Positions 32,469 through 41,359 of a stretch of 64,000 nucleotides of DNA are shown in pieces. Positions within the stretch are counted from its first letter, which is position 1; every line of letters starts with the position of its first letter. The stretch spans positions 1 through 64,000 of the forward strand of contig CAZSQZ010000006.1 of the NCBI GenBank assembly GCA_964609215.1, read 5' to 3'. A program made the position numbers and the translations under genes. Under the pieces are notes generated by a model that was given only the letters and a program-made list of their open reading frames with translations, ran no database searches and had not been told where the DNA came from. The DNA is from JABDKJ01 sp964609215 (GTDB lineage Bacteria > Bacteroidota > Bacteroidia > Flavobacteriales_D > JABDKJ01).

Positions 32469-33602
32469 ATGAGAGATTTTCTTGAAAAAACTGGACTAGT
32501 GCTTTTAGCACTTTTCACAGGAAACAATGCCAAAGCGCAAACTTGGGTTGAGCAAATAGACCAAGACAATCCATTCAATCTATTTGAGTTTTCTGAGGAT
32601 GTAAGACCTCAGGCAGTTGATTTAGATAATGATGGAGACCTTGATATAGTAAGTGGAGCTTGTGGCGAAGCTTGGTTGGTTTTTTTAAGAAACGATGGAG
32701 GCGGTCAGTATAATCAAATAGCTGGAATTCAAAATCCTTTAGAAGGAATTACCGGATGTTCCAGTCCAGAATTTATTGATATTGATAATGACGGTGATTT
32801 GGATCTCTTTGTTGGTTCTTATTATCAAGATAAATATGCCAGAATATCACTGTTCGAAAATGACGGTTCTGGAAACTTCACTCCTTCCAACAACAATCCA
32901 TTTGAAGGAATAGATTTTGATTATGTAGCTAATCCTGCGTTTAGTGATATAGATGATGATGGCGATATGGATGCTGTAATCGGTGAAAATTACTCTCTAA
33001 GAATCTTTAATAATAATGGCGATAATACATTCACAGAGCTAGATCCTGCAAATACGAGCTTAGCGGATATTGAATTCTTTGAAGACCTTACTCCTGAATT
33101 TGGAGATATAGATTTAGACGGAGATGAGGATATTATATTCGGAAATAAGTATGGAAATTTTATAACCTACGAAAAAACCGGTCCTTCAACGTTTGTTCAA
33201 TTAAATGGTGAAGTCAATCCTTTAGACTCAATAGATAATTTCGTTAGTCCTTTCCCTAGCTTATTTGACTTTGAGGGTGATGGAGATTTGGATCTACTCG
33301 TTGGACAGGCCACCGGAAAATATGCCTTTTACCTGAATACAAGTCTTTCTATCGGCACTAATGAACTTGCCGAAATTGATTTAAATATCTTTCCAAACCC
33401 AGCTAATGATATATTGCAAATAAGTTCTTCTGAGCGTTTAGATTATGTCAATATTTTCTCTTTGGAAGGAAGATTGATTTTGAACAAACCCTTTTTTAAT
33501 GGCAATTATTTCATTGATATCAGTCAATTAGAGCCAGGAAACTATATTCTGAGAATTGCTCACAATGAAAGTTTCTACACTAGAAAAATTGTAAAAATTT
33601 AA
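32469..33602 (+). CDS. FG-GAP/VCBS repeat protein with T9SS sorting domain
   Basis: 377 residues. A signal peptide (LVLLALFTGNNAKAQ) is followed by five or six FG-GAP/VCBS blades with calcium-binding DxDxDGDxD loops: DLDNDGDLDIVSG, DIDNDGDLDLFVG, DIDDDGDMDAVIG, DLDGDEDIIFG and FEGDGDLDLLVG. These form an integrin-alpha-like propeller. A type A T9SS domain ends the protein (IFPNPANDILQISS, LEPGNYILRI, TRKIVKI). The protein should be surface exposed and calcium stabilised. It lies directly after the sigma/anti-sigma pair. Confidence 0.88.
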   Translation: MRDFLEKTGLVLLALFTGNNAKAQTWVEQIDQDNPFNLFEFSEDVRPQAVDLDNDGDLDIVSGACGEAWLVFLRNDGGGQYNQIAGIQNPLEGITGCSSPEFIDIDNDGDLDLFVGSYYQDKYARISLFENDGSGNFTPSNNNPFEGIDFDYVANPAFSDIDDDGDMDAVIGENYSLRIFNNNGDNTFTELDPANTSLADIEFFEDLTPEFGDIDLDGDEDIIFGNKYGNFITYEKTGPSTFVQLNGEVNPLDSIDNFVSPFPSLFDFEGDGDLDLLVGQATGKYAFYLNTSLSIGTNELAEIDLNIFPNPANDILQISSSERLDYVNIFSLEGRLILNKPFFNGNYFIDISQLEPGNYILRIAHNESFYTRKIVKI

Positions 33603-33651
33603 CCTTACAGTCAATTGTAAATAAATTATAAATTCGAAGAAATTAGATTCT

Positions 33652-34557
33652 TTGAATGCGGAAAACATAACTTTCTCCTATTCTCAAGCTGTTCCTGTAA
33701 AATATGCACTAGAACATTTTGCAGAATTATCTTTTCCCAATTTAAGAACGCGAATAATCAACAATAAAATAAGCAATCCATTGATGGTTGTGATGGCGAA
33801 AAAAGGAGAAGAAATTGTTGGATTGTCTATTGCTTCCAGACAAAGGAAATCGACTTCAGACATTTTAACCTTAATGGTAAAACCTGAATTTCGCTTGAAT
33901 GGGATAGGCACAAAGCTGATTAAACAGATGAATCGCTTGCAAGCCGAGAATGGTCACTCCGTTGCAAGAATATTTTTTTTCAATCACTGGAAAAACAAGG
34001 AATTCATTGACAAGTTGCAAAAAAAACATTTCTGGTCATCTCCTAAAACAACCCTATACCGCTTTGAGCATGATTATAGTATTACTAAAAACCAGATTCT
34101 TCCGTCTGGTTTAGTTTTAGACGATGAATATTCTTTTCGTTCTTGGGCTAAGTTGACTGCAGAAGAAAGAAACTTACATTTTAAAGCGGAGGATAGAGAA
34201 GATATTAAGCCCTTGTACAGGTTTTCTAATTATACCAGAAGACTGATTCCCGAGCTAAGTCACGTATTGGAAAAAAATGGAGTCATAATTGGCTGGTGCA
34301 TTGCTATACAGGCCAATAACAAAAGCATTGAGCATACTTTATTCATTTTGCCTGAACACAGAAGAAGTCCTCTCCTTCCCATAGCTTTGATTACAAAAAA
34401 TTGGCTTCGACAATTTAAAAGTGAGTATCAAAAAGCAGTTTGGTTGATTGATTCCAGAAATGGTTCCATGCTCAGGTTCATGAAAAAAAAACTTCCTCAT
34501 TTAGTACACACCGAAACGAGTCTGAAGGTAGTATCAAAAGAAATTTCAAATCTCTAA
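33652..34557 (+). CDS. GNAT-family acetyltransferase, possibly two GNAT halves
   Basis: 301 residues, cytoplasmic. The N-terminal half has a clear GNAT acetyl-CoA loop (LTLMVKPEFRLNGIGTKLIKQM) after EIVGLSIASRQRK. The C-terminal half has a second, weaker GNAT-like pattern (HTLFILPEHRRSPLLPIALITKNWL). The two-domain layout suggests an internal duplication with one degenerate half. The start is TTG at 33652; the first ATG is internal to the first domain. The acyl acceptor is unknown. It ends before a terminator at 34620-34650. Confidence 0.78.
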   Translation: MNAENITFSYSQAVPVKYALEHFAELSFPNLRTRIINNKISNPLMVVMAKKGEEIVGLSIASRQRKSTSDILTLMVKPEFRLNGIGTKLIKQMNRLQAENGHSVARIFFFNHWKNKEFIDKLQKKHFWSSPKTTLYRFEHDYSITKNQILPSGLVLDDEYSFRSWAKLTAEERNLHFKAEDREDIKPLYRFSNYTRRLIPELSHVLEKNGVIIGWCIAIQANNKSIEHTLFILPEHRRSPLLPIALITKNWLRQFKSEYQKAVWLIDSRNGSMLRFMKKKLPHLVHTETSLKVVSKEISNL

Positions 34558-34619
34558 ACAATTTTACTTTTAGCTTGTTATATCTGCATGTATTGAAAAA
34601 TACTATTGGTGTTTTGGTT

Positions 34620-34650
34620 AAAAAGGTCTGTTCTCAGCAGACCTTTTTTT
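34620..34650 (+). terminator. intrinsic terminator of the GNAT gene
   Basis: Arms AAAAAGGTCTG (34620-34630) and CAGACCTTTTT (34638-34648) with a 7-nt loop and a T-run to 34650. It lies within a possible 5' extension of the mutS2 frame, which therefore cannot be its real start. Confidence 0.85.
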
Positions 34651-34680
34651 ATTTTTGTTCTGCTTAACCTTTTCAAGCCT

Positions 34681-36780
34681 TTGAAAAATTTTGACAATCA
34701 ACTCATAGAAGATTTAGAATTCGATAAAATAAGGGAATTTTTATCCTCTTATTGTATTGAGAAAAGTGCTGGTGACAAGGCAAGCAAACTCTCACCTTTT
34801 AGAAGTTTCAAGGCTCTAAGAAACGAATTGAATACTTTAAATGAATTCCAAAGTACGTTCGTGGAAGGTCTAGGTTTTCCTCAATTGCATTTTAATGAGA
34901 TTCAGAAAGAATTAAAAATCCTGAAGGTGCAGGATTCCAGTCTTCCCATAGATGCGCTACCTAAGATTTTAACCATAAATGAAATTGTAAATAACTGCAT
35001 TACTTTTTCAAAAAAATATGAAAAACGCTTTCCCAACTTATCAGGAAGAACCAAAGACTTATATATCACAAAAGATATTATAAAAGCTATTGGAAGAGTT
35101 CTTGATGAAAAAGGCGAAATAAAAGATAATGCCTCTCCTAATTTAGCTGAAATTAGAAAGAAGATAAAAAGCATTCAAAGGCAAATAGATAAAAGCTTTG
35201 CGGAACAATTGAAATCACTTTCTTCACAGGGATGGCTAAGTGATTACAAAGAAACAATTGTCCAAAATAAACGCGTTCTGGTATTACAAGCAGAGCACAA
35301 AAGAAAGATAAAGGGGAAAAACTTTGGCTCTAGTAAAACGGGCAAATTTGTATACATGGTTCCCTCCTCTGTTGTGGCTTTGGACAATGACTTATCCGAT
35401 CTTTTTATTGATGAGAAAAACGAAATCTACAAGATACTTAGGGAACTTACTGCAGAAATAAGAGTGCATTATGATCTCTTATTTGCTTCAAACAAGTATC
35501 TTATATATATGGATTTGTTACAAGCAAAATTAAAGCTTTCCCTATCCATGAATGCTTCTTTGCCAGCCATCTCTGAAAACAAGGAAATTGAACTTTTTGA
35601 AGCTTATCACCCCATTTTATTATTGGAAAATAAAAGTCGGGGTGAGAAGACATTTGCGCAAGATGTTCAAATGAATAAGGACAAAAGAATCTTGGTAATT
35701 TCCGGACCAAATGCCGGTGGAAAAAGCGTGACCTTGAAAACGCTTGGCCTAATACAAATCATGTTGCAATGCGGTTTACTGGTTCCTTTGAACTCCAATA
35801 GTACAATGGGGATTTTTCAAAGAATTCTTACAGATATTGGAGATAATCAAAGTATAGAAAATCAACTGAGCACCTATAGTTATCGCTTAAAGAACATGAA
35901 GCGATATCTTGATCTGTTGGATAAGGAAACGTTTATTCTGTTAGATGAATTTGGAACAGGTTCAGATCCAGAATTAGGAGGTGCTCTTGCTGAAGTTTTT
36001 TTTGAAGAAATATATGCAAAGCAATGCTTCTGTGTAATAACTACTCACTATGCGAACATAAAGGTGAAAGCGTATGAATTTAAGGAAGCGGAAAATGCCT
36101 GTATGTTGTTTGACGAAAAAACATTAAAACCACTCTATAAATTACTCATTGGACAACCAGGAAGTTCTTTCACTTTTGAAGTGGCGAAAATGAATGGCAT
36201 CGCATCAAAAATTATTAAAAGAGCAAGGCAGAAATTGGATAACAAAACTGTTCGCTTAGATGATGTGATGGTGGAATTGCAAAGAAATAAAAGTGAAGTT
36301 GAGCATTTAAAAAGCTCATTGGAAAGGGCAGAATCCTCAGCAGAAAATGTTGAATCTAAATTCACTAATAAATTAGAAAGACTTAGACAGAAAGCCGAGA
36401 AGCAACAAGTTATCGTAGAGAAAAACAATGACTTCATAAACTTCGGTCGTAAAATGAAAATCTTCATTTCAGATTATAGTCCGTTTAAAAAGAACGATAA
36501 GCTCTTTAAAAGAATAGAAAAATATTTAGCTACTGAAAAGTCTAAGCTAGATATGGATAAACGAGTCAAAGCACACAAAGTAGCTAAGGCTAGTGAAGCA
36601 GGAAAAAAGTACAAGTTTCAAAGAAATCAACATAAAATTAGTGAAGGTTGTACGGTTCATCTTTTCAATAACAAAAAATGGGGCACAGTGCTTTCAATGG
36701 ATAAAAAAGGTGCAGTAGTGCAGTTTGGTGATTTTATTACAAAAGTAGAGTTGGATAAATTGGTTTGGGTAAGAGATTAG
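34681..36780 (+). CDS. MutS2-like ATPase lacking the Smr nuclease domain
   Basis: 699 residues from TTG 34681. An upstream in-frame TTG at 34606 is rejected because a terminator lies between. The N-terminus DNQLIEDLEFDKIREFL is typical of MutS2, which lacks the mismatch-recognition domain. The ATPase has Walker A SGPNAGGKSVTLKT, then STYSYRLKNM and Walker B LLDEFGTGSDPELGGAL, and TTHYANIKVKAY. A coiled region (QRNKSEVEHLKSSLERAE) and a KOW-like end (EGCTVHLFNNKKWGTVLSM) follow. There is no C-terminal Smr (LDLRG) domain, as in many Bacteroidota homologues, so nuclease activity is unlikely from this protein alone. It may act on recombination intermediates or stalled, collided ribosomes. Confidence 0.87.
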   Translation: MKNFDNQLIEDLEFDKIREFLSSYCIEKSAGDKASKLSPFRSFKALRNELNTLNEFQSTFVEGLGFPQLHFNEIQKELKILKVQDSSLPIDALPKILTINEIVNNCITFSKKYEKRFPNLSGRTKDLYITKDIIKAIGRVLDEKGEIKDNASPNLAEIRKKIKSIQRQIDKSFAEQLKSLSSQGWLSDYKETIVQNKRVLVLQAEHKRKIKGKNFGSSKTGKFVYMVPSSVVALDNDLSDLFIDEKNEIYKILRELTAEIRVHYDLLFASNKYLIYMDLLQAKLKLSLSMNASLPAISENKEIELFEAYHPILLLENKSRGEKTFAQDVQMNKDKRILVISGPNAGGKSVTLKTLGLIQIMLQCGLLVPLNSNSTMGIFQRILTDIGDNQSIENQLSTYSYRLKNMKRYLDLLDKETFILLDEFGTGSDPELGGALAEVFFEEIYAKQCFCVITTHYANIKVKAYEFKEAENACMLFDEKTLKPLYKLLIGQPGSSFTFEVAKMNGIASKIIKRARQKLDNKTVRLDDVMVELQRNKSEVEHLKSSLERAESSAENVESKFTNKLERLRQKAEKQQVIVEKNNDFINFGRKMKIFISDYSPFKKNDKLFKRIEKYLATEKSKLDMDKRVKAHKVAKASEAGKKYKFQRNQHKISEGCTVHLFNNKKWGTVLSMDKKGAVVQFGDFITKVELDKLVWVRD

Positions 36781-36805
36781 CTAAGCAATAAAGAACAAAA
36801 AGCTT

Positions 36806-38818
36806 CTATTTTCGAATCACTAACTTTCTAGAGATAATTATTTCACCTACTTGAGCTTGAATTATATACGTTCCATTTGCAAGACCACTCGTGTTAATAG
36901 GAAATGCTTTATTCCCATTTAAAGTTCCATAATTTCTGGCAAAAACCGTTTTGCCTAAAACATCAATCAACTGAATACTTACAGAGGATGCTTGTTCTAA
37001 ATTCAAAGTTAATTGAGTAAAATCATTAGTGGGATTTGGAAATAATTTTGCATCCAGTCTATTTTCAAAAGTATCTTCTAATCCCACCGTAGCCTCAAGA
37101 TTAATAACTGCTCCATTATTAATTCTTCCATTTGGCTCAATTAACATTGCTACAGCTTTCATTTGATTCACATCTTGATCAACTGGAACTATGTAATTAA
37201 AAGTCTCCTGAGTAGTGTTTCCAGATAAAACGTTATCTAATGTCATACCATTAAACCCTCCAAGAATCGCTCTTGCAACATTATCATATACCATGTCTTC
37301 AGCTGGAATTGGATTAGGTAAATTCTCAAATCCTCCCATAATGACTGTTCCACCAGAATAGTTATTTTCCTGATTCCATCCGTTAGAACCTAAACCTACT
37401 ACATTATTTTCAATAATGGCAATTGCTAAAGAGTAGTCTGACAGGTCATTTATCGCATTGATATTTGCAGAAATATCGATTTGTCCATTACTATAATTTG
37501 CTTCTAAATCTATGGTGGCATTTACTTCTTCTTGAATTCTTGAAATAAAATCAGCCTCAATATTAAGTGGATCAAAATAACCGTTTCGGTCATTATTTAT
37601 ATTTGGAAAGGAACTATTATTCATATTTGAATCATACTCATCAACCAGCATTGGGTCACCTTGATAAGTTCCAAAAGCAGGACCATTATGAACGGAAATT
37701 CCCTGAAAAAATCCTTCATAGTTCTCATGCATATAGTTCATGAATACTGCTCCTCTTATACACCAACCACACCAGGTTCCGGTGTGTTCTTCAGCAATAA
37801 CCATTTTCCCAGGTGCAGCTGTAACAGCCTCAATATTCTTGCTACCGTCATTATTGTCTAGGGCATCATCCAATTGACCATTCACGTTGGTAATGTTTAA
37901 TTGCAAGGTATTAGCGCCCTCTACCAATGTTATAGATTCTGAAAGTGTAAAATCGTAAGTCTCTAAATTGGAAATGCTAAGCCCAGTTATATTATCTATT
38001 CCGGAAGAAGATCCATAGGACCATTCAATATCAAAGGAGTTTAGCTCTTCATTACCCAAATTGATTATACTTCCACTCACTTCTTTACTTTGCCCCGTTA
38101 AGCCTAGAGAGCTCACATCAATCGTGAAAAGTGCAGCATCTAATGCTAAAGGTGAATATGGAGTAAATTGATAAGATAAATCATCAATAAAAAATCCTGA
38201 TTGATCATTCCCACCATTAACAGCAGCATTTAAAGGATAAAAATCGATAGAAGCAACTTGATTAGAGGGTGAGCTAAATGCTCCTAAAGAAACTCCATTA
38301 ATGAAAATTTCCCAAGAATTTAGGGTCATATCTAAATCCAGTTCTAAATTCCACCATTCACCAGAATTAAACAAACTACTGCCAACTATGCCACTATTAT
38401 CCGTAACAAAGAACTCTCCTGTTTGTAAAAAGAAAATACTTAAAGCCCACTCTTCTCCATTAGTCGGCAGCCCTTGTAAATTAAAATGTCCTCCTTTATC
38501 ATCCTCCACAAAAATTTCCATTGAAATAGACATATGCCCATCGGTATAATGACCACCCAATGGTAAAACTACGTCCTGAGGCCCGCCATTAGGTAAGTTA
38601 GAAGAAAAATAAAGTGCTTTTGTCCCCGAAGAAGCTTGAACATCGGAAATAGGAGCATCTTCTATCCCACCCAATGCTCCGCTCCATGTTGTCCAATTGG
38701 CATCAGACTCCGCAATTAAATCCCCATTATTTAAAGACTCAAAGTCAGCAAAATACGACTGGGAATGAACCAAAGATGTAGAATACAAGAATAAAAATAC
38801 CAGCAAATGTTTAGTCAT
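36806..38818 (-). CDS. Omp28-like thioredoxin-fold surface protein with T9SS sorting domain
   Basis: 670 residues. A signal peptide (ending SLVHSQ) is followed by a concanavalin/LamG-like domain (YFADFESLNNGDL ... SMSIS-type strands, FFIDDLSYQF). A CARDB-like Ig segment comes next, then an Omp28-related domain with a CxxC site (EEHTGTWCGWCIRGAVFMNYM) that resembles a thioredoxin active site. It ends with a type A T9SS domain (LFPNPTNDFTQLTL, SGLANGTYIIQAQ, SRKLVIRK). It is predicted to be cell-surface exposed; redox activity of the CGWC site is possible but unproven. It is convergent with the mutS2-like gene. Confidence 0.87.
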   Translation of the reverse strand: MTKHLLVFLFLYSTSLVHSQSYFADFESLNNGDLIAESDANWTTWSGALGGIEDAPISDVQASSGTKALYFSSNLPNGGPQDVVLPLGGHYTDGHMSISMEIFVEDDKGGHFNLQGLPTNGEEWALSIFFLQTGEFFVTDNSGIVGSSLFNSGEWWNLELDLDMTLNSWEIFINGVSLGAFSSPSNQVASIDFYPLNAAVNGGNDQSGFFIDDLSYQFTPYSPLALDAALFTIDVSSLGLTGQSKEVSGSIINLGNEELNSFDIEWSYGSSSGIDNITGLSISNLETYDFTLSESITLVEGANTLQLNITNVNGQLDDALDNNDGSKNIEAVTAAPGKMVIAEEHTGTWCGWCIRGAVFMNYMHENYEGFFQGISVHNGPAFGTYQGDPMLVDEYDSNMNNSSFPNINNDRNGYFDPLNIEADFISRIQEEVNATIDLEANYSNGQIDISANINAINDLSDYSLAIAIIENNVVGLGSNGWNQENNYSGGTVIMGGFENLPNPIPAEDMVYDNVARAILGGFNGMTLDNVLSGNTTQETFNYIVPVDQDVNQMKAVAMLIEPNGRINNGAVINLEATVGLEDTFENRLDAKLFPNPTNDFTQLTLNLEQASSVSIQLIDVLGKTVFARNYGTLNGNKAFPINTSGLANGTYIIQAQVGEIIISRKLVIRK

Positions 38819-38907
38819 GTTTCTGAATTTGCACCTTAAAGATATACTTTGATTTTAAAGGAAATAAATAAAGGTAATGATTAGTTAACCCGAATCTTGG
38901 ATTCAAA

Positions 38908-39903
38908 TCACCATTCCATCCTATATCCACAATCATTCATTGCGTGATAATTACTATAAGTAAGAGCATAGTTAAAACCTGCATAAACTGCGTAACCACC
39001 ATGTTCTCCATTCTTATTGAGTGCTAGAAATCCTACTTGTAAATTCTTTAAATCCTTGTGTTTTGAAATAACTCTATCCACAGCCATTTGACATGCCTCT
39101 GTAGGGCTATGTCCTTGCCTCATAAATTCAACAACTAAATGACTTCCAGCAACTCTTATAACAGCTTCTCCAACTCCAGTTGCACATGCAGCTCCGATTT
39201 CATTATCCACAAAAAGTCCTGATCCTATTATCGGAGAATCTCCTACTCTACCTCTCATTTTCCAAGCCATTCCGCTAGTTGTGCATGATCCTGAAAGGTT
39301 ACCATTATTGTCCAAAGCCAACATTCCAATGGTATCATGGTTCTCAGAATTTACTTTCGGTTGATAGTTTTCAGATTTTTTCCATTCCTCCCAAGCCTTT
39401 TTTGAGTCTTCGGTTAAAAGCTTTTTAGGTGATAAACCTTGTTCTATTGCAAATGATCTTGCTCCTTCCCCTACTAACATAACATGAGGGGTTTCTTCCA
39501 TTACTTTTCGTGCAACTGAAATCGGGTTTTCAATATCTTCAAGAAATGCTACTGCGCCACAATTTCCTTCATGGTTCATAATGCAAGCATCTAAAGTAAC
39601 ATAACCTTCTCTATCCGGTCTTCCACCTAAGCCCACAGATGTAGATTTAGGATCGCTCTCAGTTACCATAACTCCTCTTTCAACAGCATCAAGAGAAGAG
39701 CCATTCTGTTCTAAAATTTTCCAAGCTGCATCATTGGCTGCCATTCCATGATTCCAGGTAGAAATAACAATAGGTTTTGTGGCAATTGCAGCAGAAGCTA
39801 TTGAACTATCTGCTTGCTTTGCTGAACATGAAATATTTGGAGCTAAAGCAACAGCCCCAAGTCCAATAGTGGATTTCTTTAAGAATTTTCTGCGGTTTTC
39901 CAT
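38908..39903 (-). CDS. exported glycosylasparaginase (N4-(GlcNAc)-asparaginase, Ntn hydrolase)
   Basis: 331 residues. The N-terminus has a twin-arginine motif (NRRKFLKKS) before a hydrophobic stretch and a possible lipobox Cys26, so it is likely a Tat-exported protein or lipoprotein. The autocatalytic cleavage site is NHDTIGM with Thr191 as the new N-terminal nucleophile. Substrate-pocket motifs are RGRVGDSPIIGSG and ATGVGEAVIRV. The enzyme removes N-linked GlcNAc from asparagine. It overlaps the end of the sugar MFS gene by 25 nt, which fits a glycan-scavenging operon. Confidence 0.92.
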   Translation of the reverse strand: MENRRKFLKKSTIGLGAVALAPNISCSAKQADSSIASAAIATKPIVISTWNHGMAANDAAWKILEQNGSSLDAVERGVMVTESDPKSTSVGLGGRPDREGYVTLDACIMNHEGNCGAVAFLEDIENPISVARKVMEETPHVMLVGEGARSFAIEQGLSPKKLLTEDSKKAWEEWKKSENYQPKVNSENHDTIGMLALDNNGNLSGSCTTSGMAWKMRGRVGDSPIIGSGLFVDNEIGAACATGVGEAVIRVAGSHLVVEFMRQGHSPTEACQMAVDRVISKHKDLKNLQVGFLALNKNGEHGGYAVYAGFNYALTYSNYHAMNDCGYRMEW

Positions 39904-41234
39904 TGATGAAATTTACTAACTTTTCTACTAAAAAAGTTAATATACAAATAGCAAATTAAAGGAAATAATAAGGCCACTTTGAATCCAAGAGAAGTTGCTC
40001 CTATTTCATTATCGGCAGGGCCAACTGCAACAGCAATTGCACCTAGGATTGGAACCAAGGCTCCGCCAATGATAGCTGAGCAAAGAATTCCAGAACCTTG
40101 AGGTTTTAAATCTCCCAAGCCCTCTATCGAAAGTGTGAAAATGGTAGGGAACATTATAGAATTGAAAAGCCCAATTAATAATAGAGACCACATAGAAACA
40201 AATCCATTCGTTAAAATGGATATTAACAGTAATCCCATAACTACAGTAGTGAAAATGAATAGTACTTTTCTTGGCTTTACAAAGTTCATAATAATTGACC
40301 CAAGGAATCTTCCTACCATTGCTCCTCCCCAATAAATGAACATAAAGGCTCCAACAATGGCTTTAGGGTCAACATCTGAAAAGTCATCAATATAAATCTC
40401 AGCAATAAATCGCATAAACGAACTATCTAGTATCATTGATGGTAAATTCATTGATTGAAAATACTTTACAGCATAAGTTCCTATTGCAACCTCTGCTGCT
40501 ACATAAAGCGCAATCGCAAGCGCGCCATATTTCAATTGAGGAAATTTAAAGGCATCTCCAAAACTTCCCTTTGAGTCATCTCCCAAAATTTTAGGAAGTT
40601 TAAAAATCATTACCAAAATAGCTAGAAAGATTAAAGCACCTGCTATATACAAGAATGGAGTCTGAACCGCTCCAGCTTCCGCAGCAAGATAAATTTCTTT
40701 TTCAGAATCACTTAAAATTGATATTTCTTCTGTACTCTTAATATTATCACTAAGAATTAGTATCGTTCCAAGTATTGGTGCAATAGTTGTACCTAGAGAA
40801 TTGAAAGCCTGTGCCAAATTCAATCTGCTCGATGCACTCTCTTCAGGGCCGAGAACCGATATATAGGGATTTGCAGCGACCTGCAAAAATGCCATTCCCG
40901 ATGCGGTTACAAAAAATGCTAAAAGAAACAGCGTAAATAATCTTCCACCAGCCGCAGGATAGTATAGCAAACAGCCCAAAGCTATTATTGACAACCCAAG
41001 AATAATTCCTTTCTTATAACCAATTCGAGCTAGAACCATTCCTGCAGGAATTGAAACTAATCCATAAGCACAGAAAAATGCAGTTTGAAAAAGTCCAGCT
41101 TTACCGGGATCAATCTCAAAAACCTCTTGTAACCTAGGAACAAGAGAATCTACAAAAACGGTAATAAAACCCCACATAAAAAAGAGTGAAGTCACAGTTA
41201 TAAATGCTCCAGTGTAATTTTTCTTCTCAGTCAT
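39879..41234 (-). CDS. FucP/NagP-like sugar major facilitator transporter
   Basis: 451 residues with about 12 membrane helices. Family landmarks are FFMWGFITVFVDSLVPRLQEVF, FQTAFFCAYGLVSIPAGMVLARIGYKKGI, FLQVAANPYISVLGPEESASSRLNLAQAFNSLG and the C-terminal GLFNSIMFPTIFTLSIEGLG. They match the fucose/glucose-galactose permease group that contains NagP. Because the downstream gene releases GlcNAc from asparagine, N-acetylglucosamine is a likely substrate, though other hexoses are possible. It is divergent from a TolB-like lipoprotein gene, with a perfect palindrome between them. Confidence 0.9.
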   Translation of the reverse strand: MTEKKNYTGAFITVTSLFFMWGFITVFVDSLVPRLQEVFEIDPGKAGLFQTAFFCAYGLVSIPAGMVLARIGYKKGIILGLSIIALGCLLYYPAAGGRLFTLFLLAFFVTASGMAFLQVAANPYISVLGPEESASSRLNLAQAFNSLGTTIAPILGTILILSDNIKSTEEISILSDSEKEIYLAAEAGAVQTPFLYIAGALIFLAILVMIFKLPKILGDDSKGSFGDAFKFPQLKYGALAIALYVAAEVAIGTYAVKYFQSMNLPSMILDSSFMRFIAEIYIDDFSDVDPKAIVGAFMFIYWGGAMVGRFLGSIIMNFVKPRKVLFIFTTVVMGLLLISILTNGFVSMWSLLLIGLFNSIMFPTIFTLSIEGLGDLKPQGSGILCSAIIGGALVPILGAIAVAVGPADNEIGATSLGFKVALLFPLICYLYINFFSRKVSKFHQWKTAENS

Positions 41235-41270
41235 TTCTATTGGTTTGAATGAGCAATTTAATAATATTAA

Positions 41271-41293
41271 TTAAGTGTCATAATGACACTTAA
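41271..41293. promoter_or_regulatory. perfect inverted repeat, candidate operator
   Basis: TTAAGTGTCA (41271-41280) and TGACACTTAA (41284-41293) are exact reverse complements separated by TAA. The site is 37-59 bp upstream of the sugar transporter start and 67-89 bp upstream of the divergent lipoprotein start. No T-run follows on either strand, so a dimeric regulator site is more likely than a terminator. Confidence 0.65.
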
Positions 41294-41335
41294 CTTTTTG
41301 ATATAAAAATATAGTCAACTCCTTTGCATTTACAT

Positions 41336-41343
41336 TACATTTG
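41336..41343 (+). promoter_or_regulatory. candidate -7 element for the TolB-like lipoprotein gene
   Basis: TACATTTG, an exact TAnnTTTG match ending 16 nt before ATG 41360. It supports that start over the earlier in-frame codon at 41324. Confidence 0.45.
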
Positions 41344-41359
41344 CCCGCATTATAAGCTT

